From contig OV277862.1 of assembly GCA_922989275.2 (NCBI GenBank), forward strand, positions 67,717,832 to 67,781,831: a DNA stretch of 64,000 nucleotides, read 5' to 3'. Source of the DNA: Gari tellinella (Eukaryota > Mollusca > Bivalvia > Cardiida > Psammobiidae). Positions 20,172 to 28,230 of this stretch are shown piece by piece. Under the pieces are notes generated by a model. That model did no database searches, was not told where the DNA came from, and was given only the letters and a program-made list of their open reading frames with translations. The position numbers and the translations under genes are program-made. Each line of letters starts with the position of its first letter. Position 1 is the first letter of the stretch.

Positions 20172-20634
20172 TTATAGAGCCTCTCTATTGCTACCACTAA
20201 ATTGAGTTTATTATTAGGTGTTTACTGCAGGTGACTGCTTAAAGCAAGGTGACAGTAAAACAGAATGCCCCTTAACCCATTACCCAATAAATACGACTTT
20301 TTACGTCTTTCTTTTATTCCTCCACTTAAGAAAATAGTTCCAATTTATTCAATCAGTAATATGTTTAATAAGAAATATTTTCTATAGTCTATATGGTGGT
20401 AGCTTGAAGCAGGCTGAAAGTAAAGCAGAATGTGCCTTAAGGCACATTCTGCTTTACTTTCAACCTGCTTTAAGTGGTAACATATATTTAATATTTGAAA
20501 CATGCTATGGGGTAATGGGTTAAGGAGCTTTCTGTTTTGCTGTCACCTTGCTTTAAGCTGTCACCTGTATTTTATATAATCAATGAGTCTTGGTTTTAGT
20601 GGTCGTTATTTAGAGGTTTTACAGTAGTCTTCTG
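20172..20634 (+). mobile_element. E-type MITE split at its palindrome axis by an A copy
   Basis: The left E half ends AACAGAATGCCCC at TTAA 20272-20275 and the right half resumes GGAGCTTTCTGTTTTGC after TTAA 20520-20523. The E ends GAGCCTCTCTATTGC and TTTAGAGGTTTTACAG remain. Confidence 0.8.
20272..20523 (-). mobile_element. A-type MITE inserted at an E palindrome axis
   Basis: It is complete from TTAACCCATTACCC to GTAATGGGTTAA, and P1 at about 20406-20472 is nearly perfect (GTGCCTTAAGGCAC apex). Confidence 0.88.
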
Positions 20635-20926
20635 TAACAATTGATTCTGCTTTATAACTGCTCTAATATAAGATTTTTTCAAAATTTTCTTTTTTAAACA
20701 GGATCAGAGTGTCAAAGAGTAAAACCTTTCTCACAGAGAGACAAAAACAATCTGAAAGGGACAACCATATAACAGTCCATGTGGAATTTTAGGTATTGAA
20801 CTATTTTAAAACTATTGCAGAATAATTTCTTGAACATTCATGAACAATTCTACAAGCTGCCATTTGACTTTCATGAATATTCTGCTAAAATTCTAGAAAT
20901 TTAATGTTTTTAGAAATGTATACAGG

Positions 20927-21113
20927 TTAACTCTTTACCCTGTAAGCTATTTCTATTTTTGAAGACAGGTGACTACTTAAAGCAGGTTGAAAGTAAAGTG
21001 GAATGTGCCTTCAGGCATATTCTGCTTTACTTTCAGCCTGCTGTAAGCCACCATCTGCTATGATATAGAAAATATTTCTTATTAAATTTTATGAAAGGAA
21101 ATTTTAGGGTTAA
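20927..21113 (+). mobile_element. A-type MITE with truncated long arm
   Basis: TTAACTCTTTACCCTGTAAG starts it. P1 is at about 20976-21044. The long arm is cut after AGAAAATATTTCTTATT and the copy ends at TTAA 21110-21113, shared with a C element. Confidence 0.7.
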
Positions 21114-21376
21114 CTCATTCCTCCCTGTAACTCAAAATGCACTATTCGTGTTTCTATCTAAATCCAGTCCATTTTGACTAGTTAGGGTTGTTAAAACCTA
21201 ATTTTTAAAACTCAAAACAGTGCAGCTAGCTAGACCCTGATTAGTGAGGAGTCAGGTCTCCTTTAGGAACCCTGAGACTGATCTAGGTCTACACTGTTTG
21301 CAAAGGACAAGTGTATTCTTCACAGGTACACTGTTTGTAAAGGATGCATATAATCGGCACTAGACTCAGTAAATTA
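21110..21376 (+). mobile_element. C-type MITE, variant
   Basis: TTAACTCATTCCTCCCTG opens, and AAAGGATGCATATAATCGGC precedes the right end. The palindrome (about 21228-21301) is diverged but retains TAGACCCTGATT and GATCTAGGTCTACACTG. Confidence 0.7.
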
Positions 21377-21520
21377 AAGTGAACTATTTATGCATAAACA
21401 GTAAGTCTTGTTTTATTCTTGCAAAAGCACAACTATTAGCCGAGCTGACAAGTACAATGTACAATTTATACTACGCCATCATTATTACCCATGCAGCCAC
21501 AATACAGTCCGCCTACTTAC

Positions 21521-21613
21521 ATTGACTGCGGGCACACTCTGGGCTCTGGCTCTGTCCACCCCGGGCTTCAGTTTTCTCGGCCTTGCCGTGAACTTGACCA
21601 TGTATCCATACAT
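21521..21613 (-). CDS. Possible coding exon next to a GTAAGT site
   Basis: Between 21495 and 21620 the sequence is visibly GC-richer than its surroundings and belongs to no repeat family seen here. On the minus strand an ATG at 21613 opens 31 codons (MYGYMVKFTARPRKLKPG and on) that run exactly to a consensus splice donor GTAAGT at 21520-21515. Another minus frame (LIYVWIHGQVHGKAEKTEAR) is also open over the same bases but has a TGA just upstream and no AG acceptor between. On the plus strand a 125-codon frame overlaps. Which frame, if any, is used cannot be decided by eye, and no protein family was recognised. Confidence 0.25.
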
Positions 21614-21748
21614 AAATAAGGCCGCCACAGATCAAAACATTTTGGTATCACAGTTTTCACTTGTTAGCTACTCAAAGTATTCCACTATTTCTTTTTTCAA
21701 ATATTGTCCAGTTTCAAAGATTGTCCATTTGAAAGTAAATCTATTACA

Positions 21749-21921
21749 GACGCATTCTGTTTTACTTTCAGCCTGCTTTAAGTAATTAAGCTACCACCTA
21801 CTAGAATAAAGAAAATATTCCATATGATACATATTCATGAATGTATAAATTGGAACTATTTTCTTCAGCGGAGGAATAAATTCAATGCGCTAAAAGGCGC
21901 CTCTATGGGGGAAAGGGTTAA
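21749..21921 (+). mobile_element. A2-type MITE right half
   Basis: GCATTCTGTTTTACTTTCAG is the right P1 arm, followed by a long arm ending CGCTAAAAGGCGCC and GGGGGAAAGGGTTAA, the A2 terminus. Confidence 0.7.
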
Positions 21922-22523
21922 GTTGGCATCAACACAAGTTTGACTGCAGCGAAATCAAATAATTTCTGGTCACAGTCACACAATAATGACAATACTTCTT
22001 CAAATAAATCAAACTCCATTCTGCTTCATTTAAACTCCAAAAATTTCATTAGTAAAGTTACCTCCTTCAAAATTGATGTACATTGTATTATGAATCTCTA
22101 AAATTAACCCATCTTGTCTGAACCCTGATCACATTCACAAGTTATGTGTTATTTGATCTGGATGAAAACTGTTTGTAAAACGCATTCAAATTCACTGTTA
22201 ACACTGTAATACCATGATGTAACCAAACAACTAGAGTATTGGAGAGAGAGCTTCTCTAAGGTTACTAAGCTTCCACAATTTTAGACATCCAACGGATTGT
22301 AGAAACAGAACCCGTATATACAAACTGAGAGATACTGCTTACTTAAAATTTATCCTTTTGAAAGCTGAACGTGTCATCTTCTCCCCGAAATTGAATTTTG
22401 AAAATCACTGGTGCTTCCTTGTTAACTGAATAAATCATAAGCCAAGCCCACAGGCAGCCTGGATCATCATTAACTTTGTCCTCACCTAAACACCTTTTCC
22501 CAAGATAAGCGCCTTATGACGCC
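21922..22523. other. Unassigned sequence with a decayed P2 fragment
   Basis: Only a faint P2 trace (CCCTGATCAC and TGATCTGGATG, about 22127-22178) was recognised. Confidence 0.35.
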
Positions 22524-22737
22524 TTAACCCATTACCCAATAGAAATGTCTTTTAGCATATTAAATTTATTCCTCCATTGAAAATAGTTCAAATTAACACA
22601 GTAATGAACACGTACAATGAGATATATTTGCTGTATTCTAGTAGATGGTAGCTTGAAGCAGGCAGAAAGTAAAGCAACCTGCTTTAAGTGGTCACCTGTC
22701 TTCAAAACTAGAAATAGTCTATGGAGTAAAAGGTTAA
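22524..22737 (-). mobile_element. A-type MITE lacking the palindrome apex
   Basis: TTAACCCATTACCCAATAG opens. The palindrome is deleted between GAAAGTAAAGC and AACCTGCTTTAAG, leaving half arms. It closes at TTAA 22734-22737. Confidence 0.75.
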
Positions 22738-22831
22738 CAAAATTCCTATTTCTAAGTGCCAATAGATACCTCTTAACTTTCCAGATGCATACACTTTTAT
22801 GAATATTTACTGAATGTAATAAATAATGGGG

Positions 22832-22900
22832 ACAGCTTAAAGAAAGATAAAAGTAAAACAGAAAGCTTTGATTCTGCTTTACTTTAATCTAACTCAAAGC
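22832..22900. repeat. E-type palindrome fragment
   Basis: CAGCTTAAAGAAAGATAAAA and CTGCTTTACTTTAATC pair imperfectly. The E ends are not visible. Confidence 0.45.
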
Positions 22901-22915
22901 AAACAATTTTCTTAA

Positions 22916-23161
22916 ATATTTTATCCTATAGTCTGTTTCTAGTTTTGAAGACAGATGATCGCTTATAAAGCAGATAAAATGTAAAACAGAATGTGTGTTA
23001 AGGAGGCTTCTTATCTTAAGTCTGCTTTAAGCTACCATCAACTAGAACATAGAAAATGTTTCCTATAATACACATTCATGACTGTATAAATTGGAGCTAT
23101 TTTCATCAGTGGAGAATTAAATCAAAGACGTAATAATACTTATCTATAGAATAATGGGTTA
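22916..23161 (+). mobile_element. A-type MITE, diverged
   Basis: Short arm (CCTATAGTCTGTTTCTAG), a worn P1 around GTGTGTTAAGGAGG and a long arm are present. TTAA boundaries are decayed. Confidence 0.65.
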
Positions 23162-23299
23162 CTATCTATATCCTGGTTCAGGATAAATCCTTTCTAGTCT
23201 AAGTCAATATCCTTAAATGATTACAAATGATGCTTACAAATACTGAAACAATAACAATGTCTTATATCACACCCAATTTATTTCAATCATTCAGGTTAC

Positions 23300-23515
23300 C
23301 TCAATCTTTGCATGCTCGGTAATTGTTTCTCCTGTAAAAATAATTATCGTCTGCTAATATTCTAGAAATGCTGATTTTTTAAAAACAGGGTTAGAGTGTC
23401 AAACAGTTTGGATACTGATGAGATGCCGTGTTACACGGCATCTCATCAGGATCCGAACTGTTTGCATAGTAAATCACGGTTCTGCCTCAAGCATGCAGAG
23501 AGTTAATATGATATT
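23300..23515 (+). mobile_element. B-type MITE
   Basis: CTTTGCATGCTCGGTAATTG and GCATGCAGAGAGTTAA are the ends. P2 (about 23397-23465) has GATGCCGTGTTACACGGCATC at its axis. Confidence 0.78.
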
Positions 23516-23867
23516 ATATAAAGCAGACCTAAATAATTATAATGTTTGTTGCATTCCCTGTAGAGTCTGCTGGACTTTTGTTATATCAGAAAGCTTTCTG
23601 ATTAATTCTATACTTGCTTTATAAGCAGACAGTTACCATCATCCATTTCTCCAGAAATACACCTTTTTACATTGATATAAAACCACTCTGTTTTTAATCA
23701 TGCCATTGATCTTTTAATTATTTGACTCATTTTAAAAATGATTTTACAAACTTACTATAACAATTTTATAATCTTGGTAATAATATTGAAAGAATTTCCA
23801 TGTTTCCATGCATCTCAATATTGTATCATTTTTATTGTGAATGTATTTATTTGTCTTTCTTGCTTTG

Positions 23868-23932
23868 TAATTACATGTGAAGCGCTTTTGAACGCACAAC
23901 TCCTGTGTGAAAAGAGCCCTATATAAATAGGG

Positions 23933-23966
<34 letters not shown>
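23868..23966 (+). repeat. Retroposon-like 3' tail ending in (TAA)n
   Basis: GTGAAGCGCTTTTGAACGC, then CCCTATATAAATAGGG, then about ten TAA units (to 23966) resembles the AAGCGCTTT, CTATATAAAT and (ATT)n-type tails of many metazoan SINE/LINE elements. The upstream body was not identified. Confidence 0.4.
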
Positions 23967-23994
23967 TACAATATTTCTATTTGCATACATTCTT

Positions 23995-24245
23995 TTAACC
24001 CATAACCCCATAGCCTGTTTCTAGCTCTGAAGATGGGTAACCACTTTAAGCAGGTTGAAAGTAAAGCAGAATGTGCCTTAAGGCACATTCTGCTTTACTT
24101 TCAGCCTGCTTTAAGCCAAAATCTTCTAGAATACAGAAAACATTTCTGATGGTACATACGTATGGATATATAAATTCAAACTATTTTCTTCAGTGGAGGA
24201 ATGAATTAAAGGCGTTAAAAGGCGTATTTATGGGGTAATGGTTTA
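23995..24245 (+). mobile_element. A-type MITE, well preserved
   Basis: TTAACCCATAACCCCATAG to TATGGGGTAATGGTTTA. P1 (about 24048-24114) pairs over nearly its full length with GTGCCTTAAGGCAC at the axis. Confidence 0.85.
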
Positions 24246-24264
24246 GCAAATATTGATACCAGTG

Positions 24265-24331
24265 TCAAACTGTTCTGATCCTGATCAGATACAGCTTTAT
24301 GCCATCTGATCTAGATCCAAGCTTTTGGCAA
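24265..24331. repeat. Degraded P2 palindrome
   Basis: CTGTTCTGATCCTGATCAGA and ATCTGATCTAGATCCAAGC pair around ACAGCTTTATGCC. Confidence 0.45.
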
Positions 24332-24520
24332 ATTCAAGTTATGTCATGTCTGGCAGTGGAAAGGTCACTCTTGAAAAATGTCTAGATTTATTCATCTGAG
24401 GTTTTCATCACAATATTTCATCTAAATACAGACTCGCTTACATCCTTTTCTCCAATAATGAGCTTTTATGTTAAACACTCTCCTGTTATAAGAATAGCAT
24501 ATAGTAAAACTTTTTTTCCA

Positions 24521-24790
24521 TTACACTATACAGCCTGTTTCTAGTTTTGAAGACTGTTGAGCACTTAAAGTAGGTTGAAAGTAAAACAGAATGTGCCTTT
24601 AGGCACATTCTGATTTACTTTCAGCCTGCTTAAAATTTAAGCTGTAACCATGCATTATTCTGCTAGGATATAGATAATATTTCTTATATTACATGTTTAT
24701 TGCTGTATAAATTGGAACTTCTTTCTTAATTGGAGGAATAAATTGAATTTATTGCACTAAAAGGCACTTCTATGGGGGGAAAAGGGCTAA
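24521..24790 (+). mobile_element. A2-type MITE
   Basis: The short arm starts ATACAGCCTGTTTCTAG. P1 is at about 24566-24631 (apex GCCTTTAGGC). The long arm ends GCACTAAAAGGCACTTC and GGGAAAAGGGCTAA. Confidence 0.72.
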
Positions 24791-24797
24791 TTTTAAG

Positions 24798-24862
24798 CAT
24801 AGACCCAGATCAGACATCTCCTGATAGGGAAGACGTCTGATCTGAGTCTACACTGTTCTCTT
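24798..24862. repeat. C-like P2 palindrome
   Basis: AGACCCAGATCAGACATCTC and GTCTGATCTGAGTCTACAC form a hairpin. C termini were not found around it. Confidence 0.45.
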
Positions 24863-25057
24863 TCCAGATATGTCTGCCATGAGTTTGCATTCTTTCCTTG
24901 AGAAAATGTTCCTTATATCAATAGCCAATGTAAAAGTTTAGATGATACTGAGGTTCATAATGTGGACTGAGTTTGAAATATGACTAATCATGAAATCTTC
25001 AATAAATTATTTATCCACTGAAACAATCTCATTATTGATGTTTAATGCAAGGTCAGT

Positions 25058-25311
25058 TTTACCCATTACCCCATAAATACACCTTTTTTCGTCTTTAAAT
25101 TATTCCTCCATTATAGAAAATAGTTCCGTTTTATAAAGTCATGAACATGTACCATAAAAAATAATTTCTATATCCTACCAGATGATAGCTTAAAGCAGGC
25201 TGAAAGTAAATCAGAATGTGCATTAAGGCACATTCTGCTTTACTTTCAACCTGCTTTAAGTAGTTATCTATTTTCAAAACTAGAAACAGGCTATGGAGTA
25301 ATGGGAATTAA
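25058..25311 (-). mobile_element. A-type MITE
   Basis: ACCCATTACCCCATAAATAC opens. P1 is at about 25190-25260 (apex GCATTAAGGC). The right end GGAGTAATGGGAATTAA leads directly into a duplicated unique segment. Confidence 0.8.
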
Positions 25312-25491
25312 AGCTGACTGAAAAGAACTTAGTTTGTATTTTATACCCTACCCACATCCTTCCTCAGTCCTTTCCCTAAAATAAAACCTGACCTATTCAT
25401 GCAATTTCCTATTCCTCGTAGAAACACAATTTTATTTCTATGCTTCTATCCTACTATAATCTGAGCCATAGGAATCATTTCTCACATTATG
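25308..25491 (+). repeat. Direct duplication, first copy
   Basis: TTAAAGCTGACTGAAAAGAA to CTCACATTATG recurs at 25567-25747 with a few substitutions and a small deletion. It is not similar to other families here. Confidence 0.85.
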
Positions 25492-25570
25492 TATAAATGA
25501 TGGAACTATTTTCTTCAGTGAATGTATACAATAAATGCGCTAAAAGGCGCTTCAATGGGGAAAGGGTTAA
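25492..25570 (+). mobile_element. A2-type right-end fragment between duplicates
   Basis: GGAACTATTTTCTTCAGTG, GCGCTAAAAGGCGCTTC and GGGGAAAGGGTTAA are the A2 long-arm end. Confidence 0.7.
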
Positions 25571-25747
25571 AGCTGACTGAAAGGAACTTAGTTTGTATTT
25601 TATACCCTATACCCACATCCTTCCTCAGTCCTTTCCCTAAAATAAAACCTGACCTTTTCATGCAGTTTCCTATTCCTCATAGAAATACAATTTTATTTCT
25701 ATGCTTCTACTATAATCTGAGCCATAGGAAACATTTCTCACATTATG
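25567..25747 (+). repeat. Direct duplication, second copy
   Basis: This is the second copy of the 25308-25491 segment. It starts at the TTAA that closes the A2 fragment. Confidence 0.85.
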
Positions 25748-25785
25748 ATGGATTAATAACTTTTAGATAGCCAGTGTTTCCAGTT

Positions 25786-26278
25786 TTAACCCATTACCCC
25801 ATAGCCTGTTTAAAGACCACTTTAGTAAATGCACCTTAACCCATTACCAATAGCTGCTCTAAAGTTTTGAAGAAAGGTGACCACTTAAAGCAGGTTGAAA
25901 GTAAAGCAGAATGTGCCTTAAGGTCCATTCTGCTTTACTTCAGCCTGCTTTAAGTTATTAACTCCTGGAATATAGAAACTATTTCTTATGGTATACATTC
26001 ATAACAATAAAACATGAAACTATTTTCTTCAGTGGAGGAATAAATTAGAGGTGTAAAAAGATGTATTTATGGGGTAATGGGTTAAAGACAGCTAGATGAC
26101 CACTTTGGTAAATGCGCCTTAAGACACTTTCTGCTTTACTTCCAACATGCTGTAATTTAAGCTACCATCAGCTAGAATATATATTAGGAAATATTTCTTA
26201 CTATGCACTTTCATGACTGTATGAGAATGAACTTCTTCTTTATAGTGAAGGAATATTATCTATGGAGTAAAGGGTTAT
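25786..26278 (+). mobile_element. A-type MITE hosting a second A copy
   Basis: The outer short arm ends GCACC at TTAA 25836. After the inner copy, GACCACTTT(A/G)GTAAATGC and CCTTAA appear a second time (about 26095-26121), so a stretch of about 28 bp flanks the inner copy on both sides. The outer long arm ends GAGTAAAGGGTTAT. Confidence 0.7.
25836..26085 (+). mobile_element. A-type MITE, nested
   Basis: TTAACCCATTACCAATAGC to GGGGTAATGGGTTAA. P1 is at about 25887-25953 (apex GCCTTAAGGTC). Confidence 0.82.
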
Positions 26279-26777
26279 AGGCATCTTTTTCAAACAGTAT
26301 ACATGTGAAAAGTGCACTTGCCCTATGCAAACAGTGAATACCCAGATCAGAGGGCTCCTTACAGAGCCCCCTGATCTGGGTCTTCACTGTTTGTCTTAAT
26401 GAAAAACATTGACAAAAACAATATTGTTCGACAATATTGACCTGACGTTGAACTTTATGCATGAATAAATTGTAAAAAGATGACGCAGTATAAAGCAATA
26501 TTCGATAGCCTACGTACAACTTCGGGTTGTTTCGGCTGATTACGTAAATCTTGTTACAGTTGTGATCCTCAGTGGATCAACACTCCACATTGAGCAAGTT
26601 CAAAAGATTATTGTTGATAAACTATTATTCCCGAGTCTCCTAGTATAATCGCATCTACTAAAACGCACCATGTTGCACTTTCGAGTGGGCTATAATCCAG
26701 CTGAGATCATCGATGTTCTCACCTGCGACTCTTGCCAATATATGCCTAATTTACAACCCCCAGATATAACTAATCTG

Positions 26778-26848
26778 CAATAGGTGTGTCGTTAGAGCAA
26801 GGGATTTGTAACACCGAGGTTCCGGGTTCGAATCCCGATAAAGGGGGA
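26778..26848 (+). pseudogene. tRNA-like sequence (plus strand)
   Basis: GTTAGAGCAAGGGATTTGTA resembles a D arm and anticodon arm, and GGTTCCGGGTTCGAATCCCG is a well-paired T arm with a canonical B box. TGT stands at the anticodon-equivalent position. The acceptor stem and the A box are damaged, so it is a pseudogene or retroposon head. Confidence 0.6.
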
Positions 26849-27009
26849 ATATTTTTATTTTATAAAATGTTATTTTATAGACCAAACAGACGCTATGACA
26901 GAATGTTTTTAAAAATAACAAAAGAACCGTGTTCCAATCGAAATAGATGTTGTATGATTACTTAAAAGAAACAGCATAAATTGATAAAAAAAATGTGAAA
27001 AAATGTAAG

Positions 27010-27088
27010 AGTATTGCATGGGATTCGAACCACTGACTGTACGGAAAAATAATCTATAGTCATCTTCCTTACCACTTGCGCTAAATAC
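27010..27088 (-). pseudogene. tRNA-like sequence (minus strand)
   Basis: Read on the minus strand, GTATTTAGCGCAAGTGG includes an A-box match and AGTGGTTCGAATCCCATG a B-box match about 40 bases later. GTATT and AATAC at the two ends can pair as the outer acceptor stem. The anticodon arm does not fold normally. Confidence 0.55.
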
Positions 27089-27360
27089 CTGTCGATATTT
27101 GTGCAACTTGGCAATGCTATATTTTCTCGGTGCCGATGTGGTTACAATGTGCGTTCTCGTATAAATGATAACGAAGTGTTCCGAAGCTATATTTAGAAAT
27201 GCAACAAAGTGTGTAATTATGCTAATAGAGGTCACCAACGTCAGGTCAATATTGTCGAACAATACTTAAAAATCAGAAATGGACTATACTCAAATGGAAA
27301 CTGGGGTTGTTCTACGTATCCTACAGGACTACTAAAATAATAGGCTGAAGTCGCACATTT

Positions 27361-27841
27361 TCTGATATAACTGTTTCTATTTGTAAAGACAGGTGAAACA
27401 ATATAAGGCAGTTTAATTAACCCTTTCCCTGATAGAAGCGCCTTTTAGTGCATTTGATTTATTCCTCCATGAAAGAAAAGAGTTTTAATTTATACAGTCA
27501 TAAACATGTTTCAACAGAAATATTTTCTATATCCTGAGAGATGGTAGCTTAAAGCAGGCTCAAAGTAAAGCAGAATGCGCCCTCATGCGCATTCTGCTTT
27601 ACTTTCAACCTGCTTTCAGTGGTCACCTTTTGTCAAAACTAAAAACAGGCTATTGGGTTGAGGGTTAAATGTAAAACATTGTGCTTTACATTCAGCCTGC
27701 TTTAAGCAACCATCTGCTAAAATAAAGTAAATATTTTTCATGCTGCATAATTTATGATTGAATAAATTTGAACTGGGTTTTTTTCAGTGGAGAAGTGAAT
27801 TAGTCTAAGTAAACAGGCAAGTTCATGGAGTAATGGGTTAA
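27361..27841 (+). mobile_element. A-type MITE hosting an A2 copy
   Basis: A short arm (GTTTCTATTTGTAAAGACAG) precedes TTAA 27417. The right palindrome arm (TGTGCTTTACATTCAGCC) and long arm follow TTAA 27665 and end GGAGTAATGGGTTAA. Confidence 0.7.
27417..27668 (-). mobile_element. A2-type MITE, nested
   Basis: TTAACCCTTTCCCTGATAG opens. P1 (about 27549-27619) has CGCCCTCATGCGC at its apex. GGGTTGAGGGTTAA closes it. Confidence 0.82.
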
Positions 27842-28043
27842 GCAAACAACTGACTTTGGAAAGAAGTGACCACACTTTACTAGCCATTATCGTTCTGGGT
27901 TGTATTTAGAGCTCCGTGCCAAATTTGGTAAATTATTCATTGAGATATGGCAAGGGTGTTGCAGTTCAAACAAAGGAAAGCACTTTCAAGCTTGTATATA
28001 TACATAGATAAACTTTGTACCAAACCCATAATGCCATTTCTCT

Positions 28044-28222
28044 TTTGACTCTTTGTATGCTGGATAATTTTTTCGTATGAACAGAAAACTGTTGTCATCT
28101 GCTACTGTTCTAAAAATAATAATTTTCCATATTTCTTTTCACAACAGGGTCAGAGAGTGAAACAGTTTGAATCCTGATGAGATACCACTTCTCATCAGAA
28201 TCCAAACTGTTTCAAGTGAGTA
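28044..28222 (+). mobile_element. B-type MITE truncated by a G element
   Basis: GACTCTTTGTATGCTGGATA, the B long arm and P2 (about 28158-28214, shortened apex ATACCACTTCTCATC) are visible. The right end is lost at the G insertion. Confidence 0.65.
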
Positions 28223-28230
28223 AATAGAAA

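Larger units (their letters stand above)
26422..27264. mobile_element. TIR element with two tRNA-like sequences
   Basis: A perfect 29-bp inverted repeat lies at 26422-26450 and 27236-27264, beginning TATTGTTCGACAATATTGAC. If the outer TA is read as a target duplication, the ends are TTGTTCGACAA and the target is TA, as for Tc1/mariner-like and related elements. Boundaries are confirmed because the host C copy continues on both sides. Inside are a tRNA-like segment on each strand in opposite orientation and no coding frame of note. The combination suggests a composite of tRNA-derived retroposon sequence and a DNA transposon shell. Confidence 0.8.
26279..27319 (-). mobile_element. C-type MITE split by a tRNA-bearing TIR element
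   Basis: The left part holds the P2 palindrome (about 26336-26395: CCCAGATCAGAGGGCTCC and its partner) and ATTGACAAAAACAA. After the insertion the C copy resumes CTTAAAAATCAGAAATGGAC. Confidence 0.75.

Noticed and set aside
23744..24088. 114-codon minus frame with a poly-Ile run
   Set aside because: The run is the TAA microsatellite read on the minus strand and the rest is an A element.
26778..27088. Two functional tRNA genes
   Set aside because: B boxes and T arms are good, but acceptor and anticodon arms do not fold normally and both lie in a transposon.
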